Translations under genes and position numbers: made by a program
Virus record (IMG/VR): IMGVR_UViG_3300028920_000094
Coordinates: 1 to 50,721 of that record
DNA length: 50,721 nucleotides
From: a virus
Reading direction: 5' to 3' (one strand)
The notes under the pieces: generated by a model
Databases searched by the model: none
Seen by the model: the letters and a program-made list of their open reading frames with translations, nothing else
What the model was told of the DNA's origin: nothing
Shown here: positions 1 to 8,644 of the stretch, one piece after another
Layout: each line of letters starts with the position of its first letter
Numbering within the stretch: the first letter of the stretch is position 1

Positions 1-127
1 GACATCATCGATATCAACGGGCAGTCCATCGAGCACTCGGCGTTTGAGCGCCTGGTCATCACCGGGGCTACGGGGAATGCGGCACTGATTAGCGACCAGA
101 CGCGATACATCGACTGCTACCTCTATG
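1..127. repeat. Terminal direct repeat (circular contig overlap)
   Basis: The first 127 bases are identical to the last 127 (50595-50721), and the frame of the gene crossing the join stays open. An exact 127-base overlap is what a de Bruijn assembler with k=127 leaves on a circular contig. It is therefore most likely an assembly signature and not a biological terminal repeat. The non-redundant genome is 50594 bases. Confidence 0.95.
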
Positions 128-1332
128 CACACACCAACATTCAGGGCTGGGCAACGCGGTGCAGAGTTGAAAGCGCGTGCTCGATTTGTGACACAGGCTA
201 CGCCGTGTTCGACGAATGCACATTCGGGTCGAGCATCGCCTGCACGCTGACGCTCCAAGCCCCGACGGTGTGCGACATCGAGGACATGGCCGGTGAACTC
301 ACGCTCGCTGGTATGGACGGCGGCGTATGCTCGGTCTCGATGAGCCGTGGTGCCATCCTCACCATCGACAACACCTGCACCGCCGGCACCATCACGGTCA
401 CTGGCGCGGGCACCGTTACCGACAACAGCGGGGTCGGCTGCACGGTCACCGTGCAGGTGGCAGAGGCGGACGTGGTTCAGATCAGCGGTGACGCCACGGC
501 GGCGGACAACGCTGAGTTGGCATTCGACGGAACGGGCTACGGCTTCACCAACTGCACCATGCCGACCGTGACCACCCTGACCAACTGGCACGCCTCGGTC
601 ACCGACTGGACGAACGACGGGCGGCTCGACGTCATCCTCGACGCCATCGCCGCCGACGTGCTCAACCTCGATGGCGATGCGATGCGCGGCACCGACAATG
701 CCGCTCTCGCCGCCACCGCACTCTCCAGCGCGACGTGGACGGCGGAGAAGGCGGGCTTCATCGACATCGCCATCAGCTCGCGCGGCACGGGAACCGCCCT
801 CGACGCGGCGGGGGTGCGCACCGCCCTCGGCCTGGGTGCGGCCAACCTGGACACGCAGTTGGGCGACATCCCGACCGTCGCCGAGTTCGAGGCGAGGACG
901 CTGGTGGCCGCCGACTACTTCGTCGTGGGCGACTACACCGCGCCCCTGGATGCGGCTGGGGTGCGCACCGCACTGGGTTTGGGAGCGGCCAACCTCGATA
1001 CCCAACTCGGCGACATCCCGACCGTCGCCGAGCTCGAGGCCCGCACCCTCGTGGCCGCGGCCTACTTCGACCCCGCGAACGACGTGGTGGCCAGGGTGAC
1101 CCTCGTGGACACCGCGACCACCGTCGCCACCGTGGCCGACGCCGTGGTCGACGCCTTCTGGGACGAGCTCATCGCAGGCCACAACGCCGCAGGCTCCACG
1201 GGCAAAGCCCTCTCCGACGCCCTCGCCGATACCGCAGAGCTCCAGGGCGACTGGGCAGACGGCGGCCGCCTCGACAACCTCCTCGACGGCACGGCCAAAC
1301 CCGCCGACGTGAACATCATCATCGGACCCTAG
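1..1332 (+). CDS. Fibre-like structural protein, C-terminal part (gene continues from 49809-50721)
   Basis: This is the 3' part of a gene that begins at ATG 49809 and crosses the contig junction. Frame 1 is open from base 1, so the GTG at 205 is not the real start. Joined, the protein is about 705 residues. The C-terminal half carries two 40-residue repeats (802-921 and 949-1068) of the type DAAGVRTALGLG..NLDTQLGDIP, followed by a tail with repeated TLVDTATTVA-like segments. Such DLDTQL-type repeats are common in phage tail-fibre and tail-spike proteins. The two repeat copies differ mainly at synonymous positions, so the peptide is under selection. The next gene follows after 3 bases. The exact role (fibre, spike or neck appendage) is inferred from position. 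Confidence 0.85.
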   Translation, partial: DIIDINGQSIEHSAFERLVITGATGNAALISDQTRYIDCYLYAHTNIQGWATRCRVESACSICDTGYAVFDECTFGSSIACTLTLQAPTVCDIEDMAGELTLAGMDGGVCSVSMSRGAILTIDNTCTAGTITVTGAGTVTDNSGVGCTVTVQVAEADVVQISGDATAADNAELAFDGTGYGFTNCTMPTVTTLTNWHASVTDWTNDGRLDVILDAIAADVLNLDGDAMRGTDNAALAATALSSATWTAEKAGFIDIAISSRGTGTALDAAGVRTALGLGAANLDTQLGDIPTVAEFEARTLVAADYFVVGDYTAPLDAAGVRTALGLGAANLDTQLGDIPTVAELEARTLVAAAYFDPANDVVARVTLVDTATTVATVADAVVDAFWDELIAGHNAAGSTGKALSDALADTAELQGDWADGGRLDNLLDGTAKPADVNIIIGP

Positions 1333-1335
1333 GCT

Positions 1336-2430
1336 ATGGTGATCCCGCTCTCACGGTTCCGCACCTACACCGACGCCGGCGGCACGGTCAACGCCGACCC
1401 CACCGCCCTCTCGGCCATCGTCCGCCCGCTCGGCGGCGGAGCCACCATCGAAGACCTCGGCGACATCCTCGCGAACAAGATCGCCACCGGCCTCTACTAC
1501 GCCACCGTCACCGACGCCAGCTACACCAACGGCCAAAACTACGAGGTATACTCCACCGCCACGGTGTCGGGCTCCACGGTCTACGGCATCACGGAGTTCC
1601 AGTTCCGCGCCGTGGGCGACACCACGGCACCTGCGGCCCCGGCCACACTGGCCTGGACCTCGAGCACGGCCACCACCGCCGCCTGCTCCGTGACCGTGCC
1701 CACCGCCGCCGACTACAACCACTGCTCCGCACACCTCACGGCCGTCGGCGCGGGCACCCAGAGCACCGTCAGCCCACTCACCATCACCGACGGGGCGTTC
1801 ACCCTCGAGAGCCTGTCCGCCGACACCACCTACGCCCTCCACCTCCACGCCTACGACGGCGCGGACGACGACACCGCGAACCGCTCCGAGCCGAGCAACC
1901 ACATCACCTTCCGCACCGCACCGTCGGCCACGGTCACCCCCGCCGGCCCGATCAGCCTCCCCCTCTCGGGCGTCGAAGCCCTCATCGCAGCCACCGCGGC
2001 CTGGCAGAGTTGGACCGGCACGGCCGACGCCACCGCCGCCGCCGCCCGCATCCACCGGCCAGGCGTCGCCCCCGAGGACTACGACAGCGACGACTACCCC
2101 TACTGCCTCATCTACCACGGCGACGACGGGGGCTACTCCACCGAGGACGACCTCGCGTGGATGGACAAGGGCACCGTGGCCGCCGTCTTCGTCGACCGCG
2201 TGCCCGCCGCATACCTCGGCGACGACGGCGAGCCCGTCGCCCCCACTGCACTCGACTGGTTCACGAACAAAACAGGGGATGTGCTCTCCGACGCCAAAGC
2301 CCTCGAGGGCGAGGGCTATATCGTGGTCGAGGGATTCGACTGGGAGCCCCCTGCACGCACCACACGCCAGGCCTCCCACGGCCAGGGTATCCGAATGCTA
2401 CAGGCCCTCATCGTGAGGTACGGGCCATGA
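1336..2430 (+). CDS. Structural protein with fibronectin-III-like domain and tail-completion-like C-terminus
   Basis: 364 residues, ATG start 3 bases after the upstream gene. Residues about 95-200 form a Fn3-like domain: TAPAAP opening, alternating hydrophobic strands, and a SADTTYALHL stretch typical of Fn3 strand F. The last 160 residues start with an LIAATAAWQSW segment. This resembles the opening of small phage tail-terminator or minor-tail proteins that precede the tail-tube gene. The gene therefore looks like a fusion of an adhesive module and a tail-completion protein. The stop overlaps the next start (ATGA). The function is inferred from order and fold pattern and is not established. 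Confidence 0.75.
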   Translation: MVIPLSRFRTYTDAGGTVNADPTALSAIVRPLGGGATIEDLGDILANKIATGLYYATVTDASYTNGQNYEVYSTATVSGSTVYGITEFQFRAVGDTTAPAAPATLAWTSSTATTAACSVTVPTAADYNHCSAHLTAVGAGTQSTVSPLTITDGAFTLESLSADTTYALHLHAYDGADDDTANRSEPSNHITFRTAPSATVTPAGPISLPLSGVEALIAATAAWQSWTGTADATAAAARIHRPGVAPEDYDSDDYPYCLIYHGDDGGYSTEDDLAWMDKGTVAAVFVDRVPAAYLGDDGEPVAPTALDWFTNKTGDVLSDAKALEGEGYIVVEGFDWEPPARTTRQASHGQGIRMLQALIVRYGP

Positions 2431-2963
2431 GCGGCGTCGCCAAGCAACACGTCTTCATCAACTTCGAGGGGCACCCAAAGATGCTCCTCAAGCACGTGGT
2501 GTTCTGCAAGACCGCAGCCCTCCGCAAGGCCGCCATGCACTGGCACCGGGTCACCGCGAAAAAGCACTTCACCGGGGCAGGAGCCCGCAGGTACAAGTAC
2601 GCCGATCGAGAGTACGAGTATCAGAGGATATGGGGCGGCTGCCTCTCCCACAGCGGCCTGTCCGAGGACAGGCTCACGGCCACCATGCGCCTCTCGTGGA
2701 AGGGCACCAAGGGCCGCGTCCGCGCCATCGGCAAGTTCAACGGCCCCGACTACTTCTTCATCAAGGGCGGCATCAGCCGCCGATGCCACCAGCGCCAAAA
2801 CCGGCGCAACAACGTGGGGTGCGGCAAGCAGCCCGACAAATTCGACGAGTTCTCCCGGATGACCGACCCCGAGCGCAGGGCGCAGGCCAGCATCGCGCAT
2901 AACAAGTTCATGGAACGGTTCTCCAGAATCATGCGCCGCCGCTCCCGCAGGAGGATCCTCTGA
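2427..2963 (+). CDS. Small basic tail-module protein
   Basis: 178 residues, ATG at 2427 overlapping the preceding TGA. The sequence is strongly basic (many Arg and Lys, ending in an Arg-rich stretch) and has no recognisable enzymatic motif. It lies directly before the tail-tube gene, where siphophages encode tail-completion or neck proteins, and shares its final base with the next start. An RNA- or DNA-binding role cannot be excluded given the charge. The longer open frame upstream of 2427 is a shadow of the previous genes. Confidence 0.72.
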   Translation: MSGVAKQHVFINFEGHPKMLLKHVVFCKTAALRKAAMHWHRVTAKKHFTGAGARRYKYADREYEYQRIWGGCLSHSGLSEDRLTATMRLSWKGTKGRVRAIGKFNGPDYFFIKGGISRRCHQRQNRRNNVGCGKQPDKFDEFSRMTDPERRAQASIAHNKFMERFSRIMRRRSRRRIL

Positions 2964-3892
2964 TGGCAGTTTCCAACGTCTACACACTCTCCCACTTCCT
3001 CGTCGACCGCGCGTCCGACCTCGTGGTCGGCGGGATCCAGTCCTGCAACGTCGACGGCGGCGTGGCCGAGACCATCCTGAGCGGCGACGGATCCGCCTAC
3101 CCCACGTTCGCGGGCATCGGCGAGATCGCGCCCATCGTCGACTTCACCACGACACAGCTCGCCACCGTCCTCGCGGAGGGCAGCGACACCTTCGCCGTCG
3201 CCGGCCTCAAGCTCTCCGCCACCGCCATCGGCAAGTGCTGGCTTCAGAAAATGTCGGAGGGCGCCGTCCGCGCCGGCGGCGCGACCTCCGTCCTGATGGC
3301 CATCAACGAGGGGCTCCTCATCCCGACGGGCATCACCGCTCAGGGCAACACCCCCGCCACCATCGACTGCCGCGCGGTCTGCACCTACGACGGCAGCAAC
3401 GTCCCCCTCACGGTCACGGACAGCGCGACCATGAGCGGCACCCCGACCGTCGGGCATGCCTACTACCGCGGCCCCGTCGAGATCAACGGGTCGGCCATCG
3501 ACGGGATCCAGGGCATCGCCTACGACCCAGGCCTCCGCCTCGTGGTCAAGGGCGACGACCTCTACCCCTCCTTCGTCTCCATCTACGAGGTCATCCCACG
3601 ATTCACGTTCACGCCCGCCGACGCCGGCGTCCTCTACGACTACGGATTCACAGGCACACCGCAGAACGCCACCGACAGCCTGGTCTACTTCCGCAAGGGC
3701 TCCGAGGGCGGCACGCGCACGGCCGACGCCACCGAAGAGCACATCAAGTTCACCATCGACGAGGGGATGATCTGGACGGCGAGCGTCGCCGGCACCCACG
3801 GCCAGCCCTCCGTCCCCACCCTCATCCTCCAGCCGACCTACGACGGCGACAACGCCATCGTCGTCGTCGACACGACCTCCGCGATCGCATAA
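2963..3892 (+). CDS. Major tail tube protein (probable)
   Basis: 309 residues with an even beta-rich composition and no signal or membrane segment. It is the gene immediately upstream of the frameshifting assembly chaperone and the tape measure, which is the conserved place of the major tail protein in siphophages. The protein would polymerise into the tail tube around the tape measure. It starts at ATG 2963, one base inside the upstream gene's stop. The assignment rests on gene order and size, since no signature motif was recognised. Confidence 0.72.
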   Translation: MAVSNVYTLSHFLVDRASDLVVGGIQSCNVDGGVAETILSGDGSAYPTFAGIGEIAPIVDFTTTQLATVLAEGSDTFAVAGLKLSATAIGKCWLQKMSEGAVRAGGATSVLMAINEGLLIPTGITAQGNTPATIDCRAVCTYDGSNVPLTVTDSATMSGTPTVGHAYYRGPVEINGSAIDGIQGIAYDPGLRLVVKGDDLYPSFVSIYEVIPRFTFTPADAGVLYDYGFTGTPQNATDSLVYFRKGSEGGTRTADATEEHIKFTIDEGMIWTASVAGTHGQPSVPTLILQPTYDGDNAIVVVDTTSAIA

Positions 3893-3902
3893 GGAGCGCA
3901 AC

Positions 3903-4661
3903 GTGGCAGGCTTGCTCTACTTCGCCGCCGACCTCAAGAGCATCGGCACCCCCGACCTCGACCGATGGGGGCTGCTCGAGGTCTTTCGCGGCGCCACCAT
4001 CCATCAGAGGGGAGTGCTCCGTGCCGTGGGACCCGGCTCGTCGTGTGGGGTGGCCTTCCGGCCCCACACGCTCGAGCCGCGGCAGCCCGTCCTCGGCTGC
4101 TGGCCAGCCGACAGCGAACGCCCCGAGGCGCGCCAGGCCTGGGAGCCCCTGCTCGGTGCGGACGGCGTGTGGATCGGCCACTACACCGACCAGCCCCCCA
4201 CCCCCGCCGACCTCGCCCGGCCCGAGCAGGTCGCCGGCCACTACACCGAGCTCGAGGACGGCTCGCAGTGGCTCATCCCCGTCGCCCGAGCATTCCCGTG
4301 CGGCACCAGCCTGCCCGAGCGGCTGCTCATCGGCGAGGATAACACGTGGGTCCGCGAGGTGGTGCCGCGCTACGCACAGCTCTCCCGCCGTGCAGGCGAG
4401 TTCTTCGCAGGCTGCGAGGAGCAGCAGCAGTTCATCGTCGAGGACTGGGCCGACCTGGCCTGCGAGGCCATCGCGGTGAACTACCGCATCGACCGCCGCG
4501 GCGCCAGCCACCTCAAGCTGCTCACCACCACCAGCCTGCACCGCGTGCTCACCGCACTGGTCGACGGCCCGACCATCGAGGCCGTCCTCGCCGAGCAGCA
4601 GGCAAACCAAAAAAAAAACCGGCCCGATGGCTCACCTTCGAGCGATGGAGGCGCGGACTGA
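3903..4661 (+). CDS. Tail assembly chaperone, short (gpG-like) product
   Basis: 252 residues, ATG preceded by an AAGGAG-type site. It sits between tail tube and tape measure, where lambda G and its equivalents lie. The 3' end carries a run of ten A (4609-4618). Read in frame 0 the protein ends soon after with a polar tail. A -1 slip there enters an open frame ending at 4801 (see the extended product). The gene is longer than the usual G protein (about 140 residues), so the N-terminal two-thirds may have another role. In the known system the chaperone coats the tape measure during tail assembly and is absent from the virion. Confidence 0.7.
   Translation: MAGLLYFAADLKSIGTPDLDRWGLLEVFRGATIHQRGVLRAVGPGSSCGVAFRPHTLEPRQPVLGCWPADSERPEARQAWEPLLGADGVWIGHYTDQPPTPADLARPEQVAGHYTELEDGSQWLIPVARAFPCGTSLPERLLIGEDNTWVREVVPRYAQLSRRAGEFFAGCEEQQQFIVEDWADLACEAIAVNYRIDRRGASHLKLLTTTSLHRVLTALVDGPTIEAVLAEQQANQKKNRPDGSPSSDGGAD
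4609..4618 (+). promoter_or_regulatory. A10 slippery run, candidate programmed -1 frameshift site
   Basis: Ten consecutive A in a GC-rich genome at the end of the chaperone gene. A -1 slip joins codons 1 to about 238 of the upstream frame to a frame continuing with KPARWLTFERW and ending at 4801, just past the tape-measure start (4791). This is the geometry of lambda G/GT. Confidence 0.65.
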
Positions 4662-4801
4662 TGCCAGGCCACATCCCCACCTACGCCGACCTCCACTGGC
4701 TCGCACGCACACCGTGGCCAGACGACCGATTCATCGAGGCAGCCGACGCCATCGTCGAGGCGGCCGCCGCCTTGATCGCGAGGGGACGCTATGGCCCGTA
4801 G
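4619..4801 (+). CDS. Tail assembly chaperone frameshift extension (gpT-like)
   Basis: About 60 residues expressed as the -1 frameshift tail of the preceding gene, giving a fusion of about 299 residues. Alternatively, a free 46-residue protein could start at ATG 4661, which overlaps the upstream stop as TGATG. The stretch is acidic and aromatic (IPTYADLHWLA, PWPDDRF), unlike a random shadow frame, and overlaps the tape-measure start by 11 bases. In lambda-like tails the T extension contacts the tail tube protein while G binds the tape measure. Confidence 0.6.
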   Translation, partial: PARWLTFERWRRGLMPGHIPTYADLHWLARTPWPDDRFIEAADAIVEAAAALIARGRYGP

Positions 4802-6200
4802 CAAGAACGAAATCGTATGGACAGGCGACAGCGCCCAACTGATCCAGGACCTCGAAAAGCTCAAGACCAACTACGGCAAGCTCGAGCAGCGCATCCGCGA
4901 GACGGGCAAGTCTGGATCCAGGACCCAATCCGTGCTGGGGAGCATCGGAGCACAGGTCACATCGATGGCCTCCGGCTGGCTCTCCGTCAACGCCGCCATC
5001 TCCGCAGGCCGCGCACTCTTCCGGATGTGGGACGAGGATGTCAAGAAATTCGCGGAAAGTGCCAAGGCCGCCCGCGAATCGATGATGGACCTCTACTTCC
5101 TCGAAGGTGCAAAGCCAGGCAGCTTCGAGGCCACCGCCAGGGAGGCGGCAGGACACATGGTCCGGCCCACCGAATACGGGCCTGCCAAGGAAGCCTTCGT
5201 CTCGGGCACGGCGGGCATGGACAAAACCCGCCAGGCCGACCTCTGGCGCCTCGCCATGCAGCACCGCCGCCTCTCCCGCCTCCCACCCGAGCAGATCGCC
5301 GGCTTCTACGGCAAGGCAGGCCTCATGTTCCAGGGGCGCAGCCCCCAGGACATACAGAACTTCATCATCACGACCATCAAGCAGGCGGGCGCCACCGCCG
5401 AGGCCATCGGCCCGCAGTTCCCCCGAGTGATGGCCCTCGCGGGGCTCGGAAAGATGGAGCAGGAGGAACTCGGAGCCCTGTTTGCCGCCGCCACCCAGGC
5501 ATCCGGCACGCCCCGACAGGCAGCCGGCGGCCTCGAAAGCATGGTCCGCGGCATGATGATCGGAGGCCCAGCGTCGGCGGGCATCCTCAAGGGGGCAGGC
5601 GTTACCGAAGGCATGAGCTTCATGGAACGGCTTCAGGCCGTCCAGCGAGCCCGAGCGGCGGGCACGATCTCCGACGAGCAGCTCGCAACACTCATCGGCA
5701 CGCCGGGCATGCGCCTCACCAAGCTCACCGACACCGACATCCTGGCCCCCCACCTCCAGGCATTTCGTGCAGTGCGAGGCCGCCGCCTGGGATCTGAGAT
5801 GGTCGCCGCCGCCGCCAAAGACCCGTCCTACCGCCGAGCCATGCAGTGGCGGCAGCTCGAAGCCGAGGAAGAAGCGGTCGAGGCCACCACGCACGCACTC
5901 GCCGACGTGGAGCGATACGGACGGGCCCTCGACGTGAGCCTCAAGCGGGGAGGGGCCGCCCCCATCCATCGCTACCTCTCCCAGATGAACTACCGATTCG
6001 GCACCTTCCTGGGAGCAGACCCCGCACGCGCCGCCGAGCTCGGGGCATTCACACAAGAGGACAGCTTCGGCGCAGTGATCCAGAAGCTCGACCGCGCCGC
6101 CGACAACCTGCAACAGGGCTCGGGCGACCTGCGGGGGGCCACAGGCGGCCTCAACATCAAGAGCAAAACCCACCTCCGCGATGTCCAGGGGGGCGGCTAG
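4791..6200 (+). CDS. Tape measure protein
   Basis: 469 residues. The N-terminus is coiled-coil forming (QLIQDLEKLKTNYGKLEQRI), followed by a short hydrophobic patch, long Ala-rich helices, and a helical C-terminus. It lies directly after the frameshifting chaperone and before the tail-tip genes, which is diagnostic of the tape measure. It determines tail length and assists DNA passage. At 469 residues it predicts a short tail. No lytic domain is visible. ATG 4791 is used because it overlaps the chaperone extension. Confidence 0.78.
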   Translation: MARSKNEIVWTGDSAQLIQDLEKLKTNYGKLEQRIRETGKSGSRTQSVLGSIGAQVTSMASGWLSVNAAISAGRALFRMWDEDVKKFAESAKAARESMMDLYFLEGAKPGSFEATAREAAGHMVRPTEYGPAKEAFVSGTAGMDKTRQADLWRLAMQHRRLSRLPPEQIAGFYGKAGLMFQGRSPQDIQNFIITTIKQAGATAEAIGPQFPRVMALAGLGKMEQEELGALFAAATQASGTPRQAAGGLESMVRGMMIGGPASAGILKGAGVTEGMSFMERLQAVQRARAAGTISDEQLATLIGTPGMRLTKLTDTDILAPHLQAFRAVRGRRLGSEMVAAAAKDPSYRRAMQWRQLEAEEEAVEATTHALADVERYGRALDVSLKRGGAAPIHRYLSQMNYRFGTFLGADPARAAELGAFTQEDSFGAVIQKLDRAADNLQQGSGDLRGATGGLNIKSKTHLRDVQGGG

Positions 6201-6599
6201 ATGGCTACGCCTAAGATCGGCGACACAGAGTTCATGTTCCTGTTCGGCTCCGTCGACGAGCACGAGATGGCACTCGAGCTCATCCCGCGCCCAGGCATCG
6301 ACGGCGAGGCCGCCGCCGAACTCGGCAAGCGCGCCAGTCAGAGCCTCCTCACCACCTGGTCCGACCACACCTCCGCCGCCAACGCCGACACCGCCTACGA
6401 CGCCTACAAGGCCCTCATCGGCGGCGAGCCCGTCACCATCACCTACTCGAGCGGCCAGACCGTCGCCAACGTCCTCCTCCTCGGCTGCGAACGGCAGGGA
6501 CAGCCCAAGCAGATGGCGGCGACCACGGGCTCCGCTCTCCGCAACGCGGGCACCTGGATCCTCCGGTGCCGATGGACCGTCCTCCACCGAGGCAACTGA
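6201..6599 (+). CDS. Tail-tip / distal tail protein candidate
   Basis: 132 residues, ATG directly after the tape-measure stop. No signal peptide and no enzyme motif. The size and beta-leaning sequence with a conserved-looking core (EPVTITYSSGQTV) fit a small tail-tip or connector subunit. The role is inferred from position only. Confidence 0.65.
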   Translation: MATPKIGDTEFMFLFGSVDEHEMALELIPRPGIDGEAAAELGKRASQSLLTTWSDHTSAANADTAYDAYKALIGGEPVTITYSSGQTVANVLLLGCERQGQPKQMAATTGSALRNAGTWILRCRWTVLHRGN

Positions 6600-6613
6600 G
6601 AAAGGGCTCACAC

Positions 6614-7042
6614 ATGGCTCAAACGCCTCACCGCCACACGCTCCTGCTCGCCGTCCTCGCCGGCATCGTCATCGCCGCCGCCCTCTGCGGGTGCGCCGCC
6701 CCGACCTGGCAGGACCGCGCCCACACCTGGCTCCAGGTGCAGGGCACCGCCACCGCCGCCACCTACGCCCTCATCGAGGCGCAGGCCACCGTCGAGCCCG
6801 ACACCGTGCCCGCCGACCAGCTCAAGGCCGCCCGCGAACTCTACGCCTACTACGTCTCCCTCCACGCACAGGCAGAGCTCGCCGTCGCCAGCGACGACCA
6901 GCCCCTCTACAACCAGATCCGCGTGCAAATGCTCCTCTCCACCGCCCAGCTCCTCCGCATCAAAGCCGCCGTCTGCCCCGTCCTCAACCCCAGGCCCGAC
7001 AGCGCCACCGCCGCCGCCCCCCCTTTTCCGAATGACGCGTGA
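6614..7042 (+). CDS. Predicted lipoprotein
   Basis: 142 residues. The N-terminus has a positively charged start, a hydrophobic core (LLLAVLAGIVIAAA) and a lipobox LCGC at residues 24-27, followed by CAAPTW. This predicts export and lipid attachment at the outer face of a cell membrane. The rest is helical and soluble. Lipoproteins in phage tail or lysis regions can be outer spanins or superinfection-exclusion proteins. At 142 residues it is longer than a classical Rz1. The stop codon lies inside a heptamer repeat array (7031-7063). ATG 6614 follows an AAAGGG site. Confidence 0.72.
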   Translation: MAQTPHRHTLLLAVLAGIVIAAALCGCAAPTWQDRAHTWLQVQGTATAATYALIEAQATVEPDTVPADQLKAARELYAYYVSLHAQAELAVASDDQPLYNQIRVQMLLSTAQLLRIKAAVCPVLNPRPDSATAAAPPFPNDA

Positions 7043-7063
7043 CGGATGACGCGTGACGCGTGG
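7031..7063. repeat. Heptanucleotide repeat array (TGACGCG units)
   Basis: Four to five degenerate copies of the 7-base unit TGACGCG fill the gap between two genes. They supply the stop of the upstream lipoprotein gene and end 9 bases before the next start. The same unit recurs at about a dozen places in this genome. Confidence 0.85.
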
Positions 7064-7071
7064 AGCCGCCC

Positions 7072-7599
7072 ATGTCCGTGACCGCCCTCACCATCACACA
7101 GACCTCCCCCCTCGGATGGCGCCTCGCCTTCACCTCCGACGATGCCACCCCCACGTTCTACATCTGGCGCGACGGGGCGCTGCTCGGCACCACCCCGCTC
7201 GCATACTTCGACGTGGTGGTCCCCATCGGCACCCACCCCGTGTTCGCCGTCTACGACGACGCGGACGAATCGCCCCTCCGCAGCTACCCCGCCGCACTCA
7301 CCCTCCAGTGGCGGCGCGACACGGCGGCCGAGACCTACCTGGTCGAGCACTACGACGGCGCGGAATGGGACACCGTGGCCACCGTCCACGAGCGCGGCGA
7401 GCGGGGCTACTACCAGTGGACCACGCCCCCCCTCGCCGACGCCGCGACGCACCAGTACCGCGTCTCCGCCGTCGCATCCGACGGCAACACCTCCACGGCC
7501 ACCGCCCTCTCCGCCCTCATGGTCCGCCACCCCGACCCCGTCGCCGTCACCATCACCTACTCGAGCGACACGACCAAGCTCACCATCACCGAGGCCTGA
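7072..7599 (+). CDS. Fibronectin-III-like tail protein
   Basis: 175 residues. Start ATG 7072 is preceded by GGAG six bases upstream; an in-frame GTG at 7060 lies in the heptamer repeat and is less likely. Residues about 70-150 have the Fn3 pattern: a WRRD..AETY strand, then a WDTVATV strand, then HQYRVSAVASDGNTS. Such domains decorate tail tips and bind cell-surface carbohydrate. It belongs to a run of structural genes from 6201 to 9976. Confidence 0.7.
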   Translation: MSVTALTITQTSPLGWRLAFTSDDATPTFYIWRDGALLGTTPLAYFDVVVPIGTHPVFAVYDDADESPLRSYPAALTLQWRRDTAAETYLVEHYDGAEWDTVATVHERGERGYYQWTTPPLADAATHQYRVSAVASDGNTSTATALSALMVRHPDPVAVTITYSSDTTKLTITEA

Positions 7600-7602
7600 C
7601 CC

Positions 7603-8625
7603 GTGGCCAGCGAGCACACTCATTCCGACGCCCTCCGCTGGTATCTCACCGGCGCGGCCTCCGACGGCGGGGCGCAGGCCGACCCCGACGCGGCACTGGG
7701 CAACTACCGCTCGAGCACCCGCTACGGATCGATGGGCTTCCGTGCCAAGGGCGGCACGACCAACGTCACCATCGAATTCGTCGCCGGAGCCAACGGCCTC
7801 GGCACAGGCCGCATCCGAGCCGCGAGCACCTCCACCCTCGCATGGACACCGCCAGGCGGCACCGAAGGCACCGCCGTCACCATCGCCAACGGCCAGACCC
7901 GCGTCCTCGAGGGCGACGGCGACAACGATGCCTTCGTGGTCGTGACCCGCGACACCACCGCCGACCTGCTCGGCACGACAAACGTCACCTGCACCGACGT
8001 GTTCAACGGCCTGTGGGATAACATCAGCTCCGCCGAACGGGTGGCGGGCGAGACCGAATACCGCTGCCTGTGCCTCAAGAACGGCGGGAGCTATGAGGCC
8101 GACGCCACCCGCCTGTGGCTCGGCCTCCTCGGCACCGCCGCTGACGTGAACGCCGCAGGCTACGCGGCCGCGGGTGCCGTCACCATCACGGCGGGCGAGA
8201 GCGGGGGCTATGCCGACTGGCCGGAGCAGGGCGTCGTGCACAACGCCCGCACCGACGAGGTGCTCTACTACCACTCCCGCACCGACGACGCCCTGACCGT
8301 CGAGGCGGCGGGCCGCGACTTCTGGGGCGACGGTGCCGCCGCGGGCCTCGAGGACGATGTGCTCCGCCCCATCCCCCCCTGGCGCCTCGCACTCGAAGCC
8401 CCCGCCGCACAGCCCGCGGGCTACGCGCAGACCATCGCCAACGAGGGCACCGCCCCCACCAGCGTGAGCTGGCACCACTCGCCCCACGCGAGCGACCCGA
8501 CCACCGTCCCCGGCCTCCAGGCCGGCTACTGCTACTTCCTGTGGATCGCCCGCAAGGTCCTCGCGGGCTCCACTGCCGACGCCGACGTGCCCGGCTTCCT
8601 CGAAGCCAGCGGCGGCGCGGTCTAA
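7603..8625 (+). CDS. Tail structural protein (baseplate or fibre)
   Basis: 340 residues, GTG start 3 bases after the previous stop. It is beta-rich. A segment near residue 130-155 (ISSAERVAGETEYRC) resembles a motif I associate with virion proteins of other phages. The C-terminal third reads WHHSPHASDP...GYCYFLWIARKV, typical of structural proteins and not enzymes. No membrane segments. Role inferred as tail or baseplate component. Confidence 0.68.
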   Translation: MASEHTHSDALRWYLTGAASDGGAQADPDAALGNYRSSTRYGSMGFRAKGGTTNVTIEFVAGANGLGTGRIRAASTSTLAWTPPGGTEGTAVTIANGQTRVLEGDGDNDAFVVVTRDTTADLLGTTNVTCTDVFNGLWDNISSAERVAGETEYRCLCLKNGGSYEADATRLWLGLLGTAADVNAAGYAAAGAVTITAGESGGYADWPEQGVVHNARTDEVLYYHSRTDDALTVEAAGRDFWGDGAAAGLEDDVLRPIPPWRLALEAPAAQPAGYAQTIANEGTAPTSVSWHHSPHASDPTTVPGLQAGYCYFLWIARKVLAGSTADADVPGFLEASGGAV

Positions 8626-8644
8626 CGCCGAGAGGAGATCCCCC

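Noticed and set aside
1351-2379. Long minus-strand frames (for example 1351-2379, 4731-6611, 8186-9991, 40429-42216)
   Set aside because: Typical GC-rich shadow frames, Gly/Val/Asp/Glu-rich, opposite well-supported + strand genes. No minus-strand promoter or ribosome site pattern.
735-2426. Upstream extension of the 2427 gene to 735
   Set aside because: Arg/His/Pro-rich shadow translation of two structural genes; ATG 2427 overlaps the previous stop as expected.
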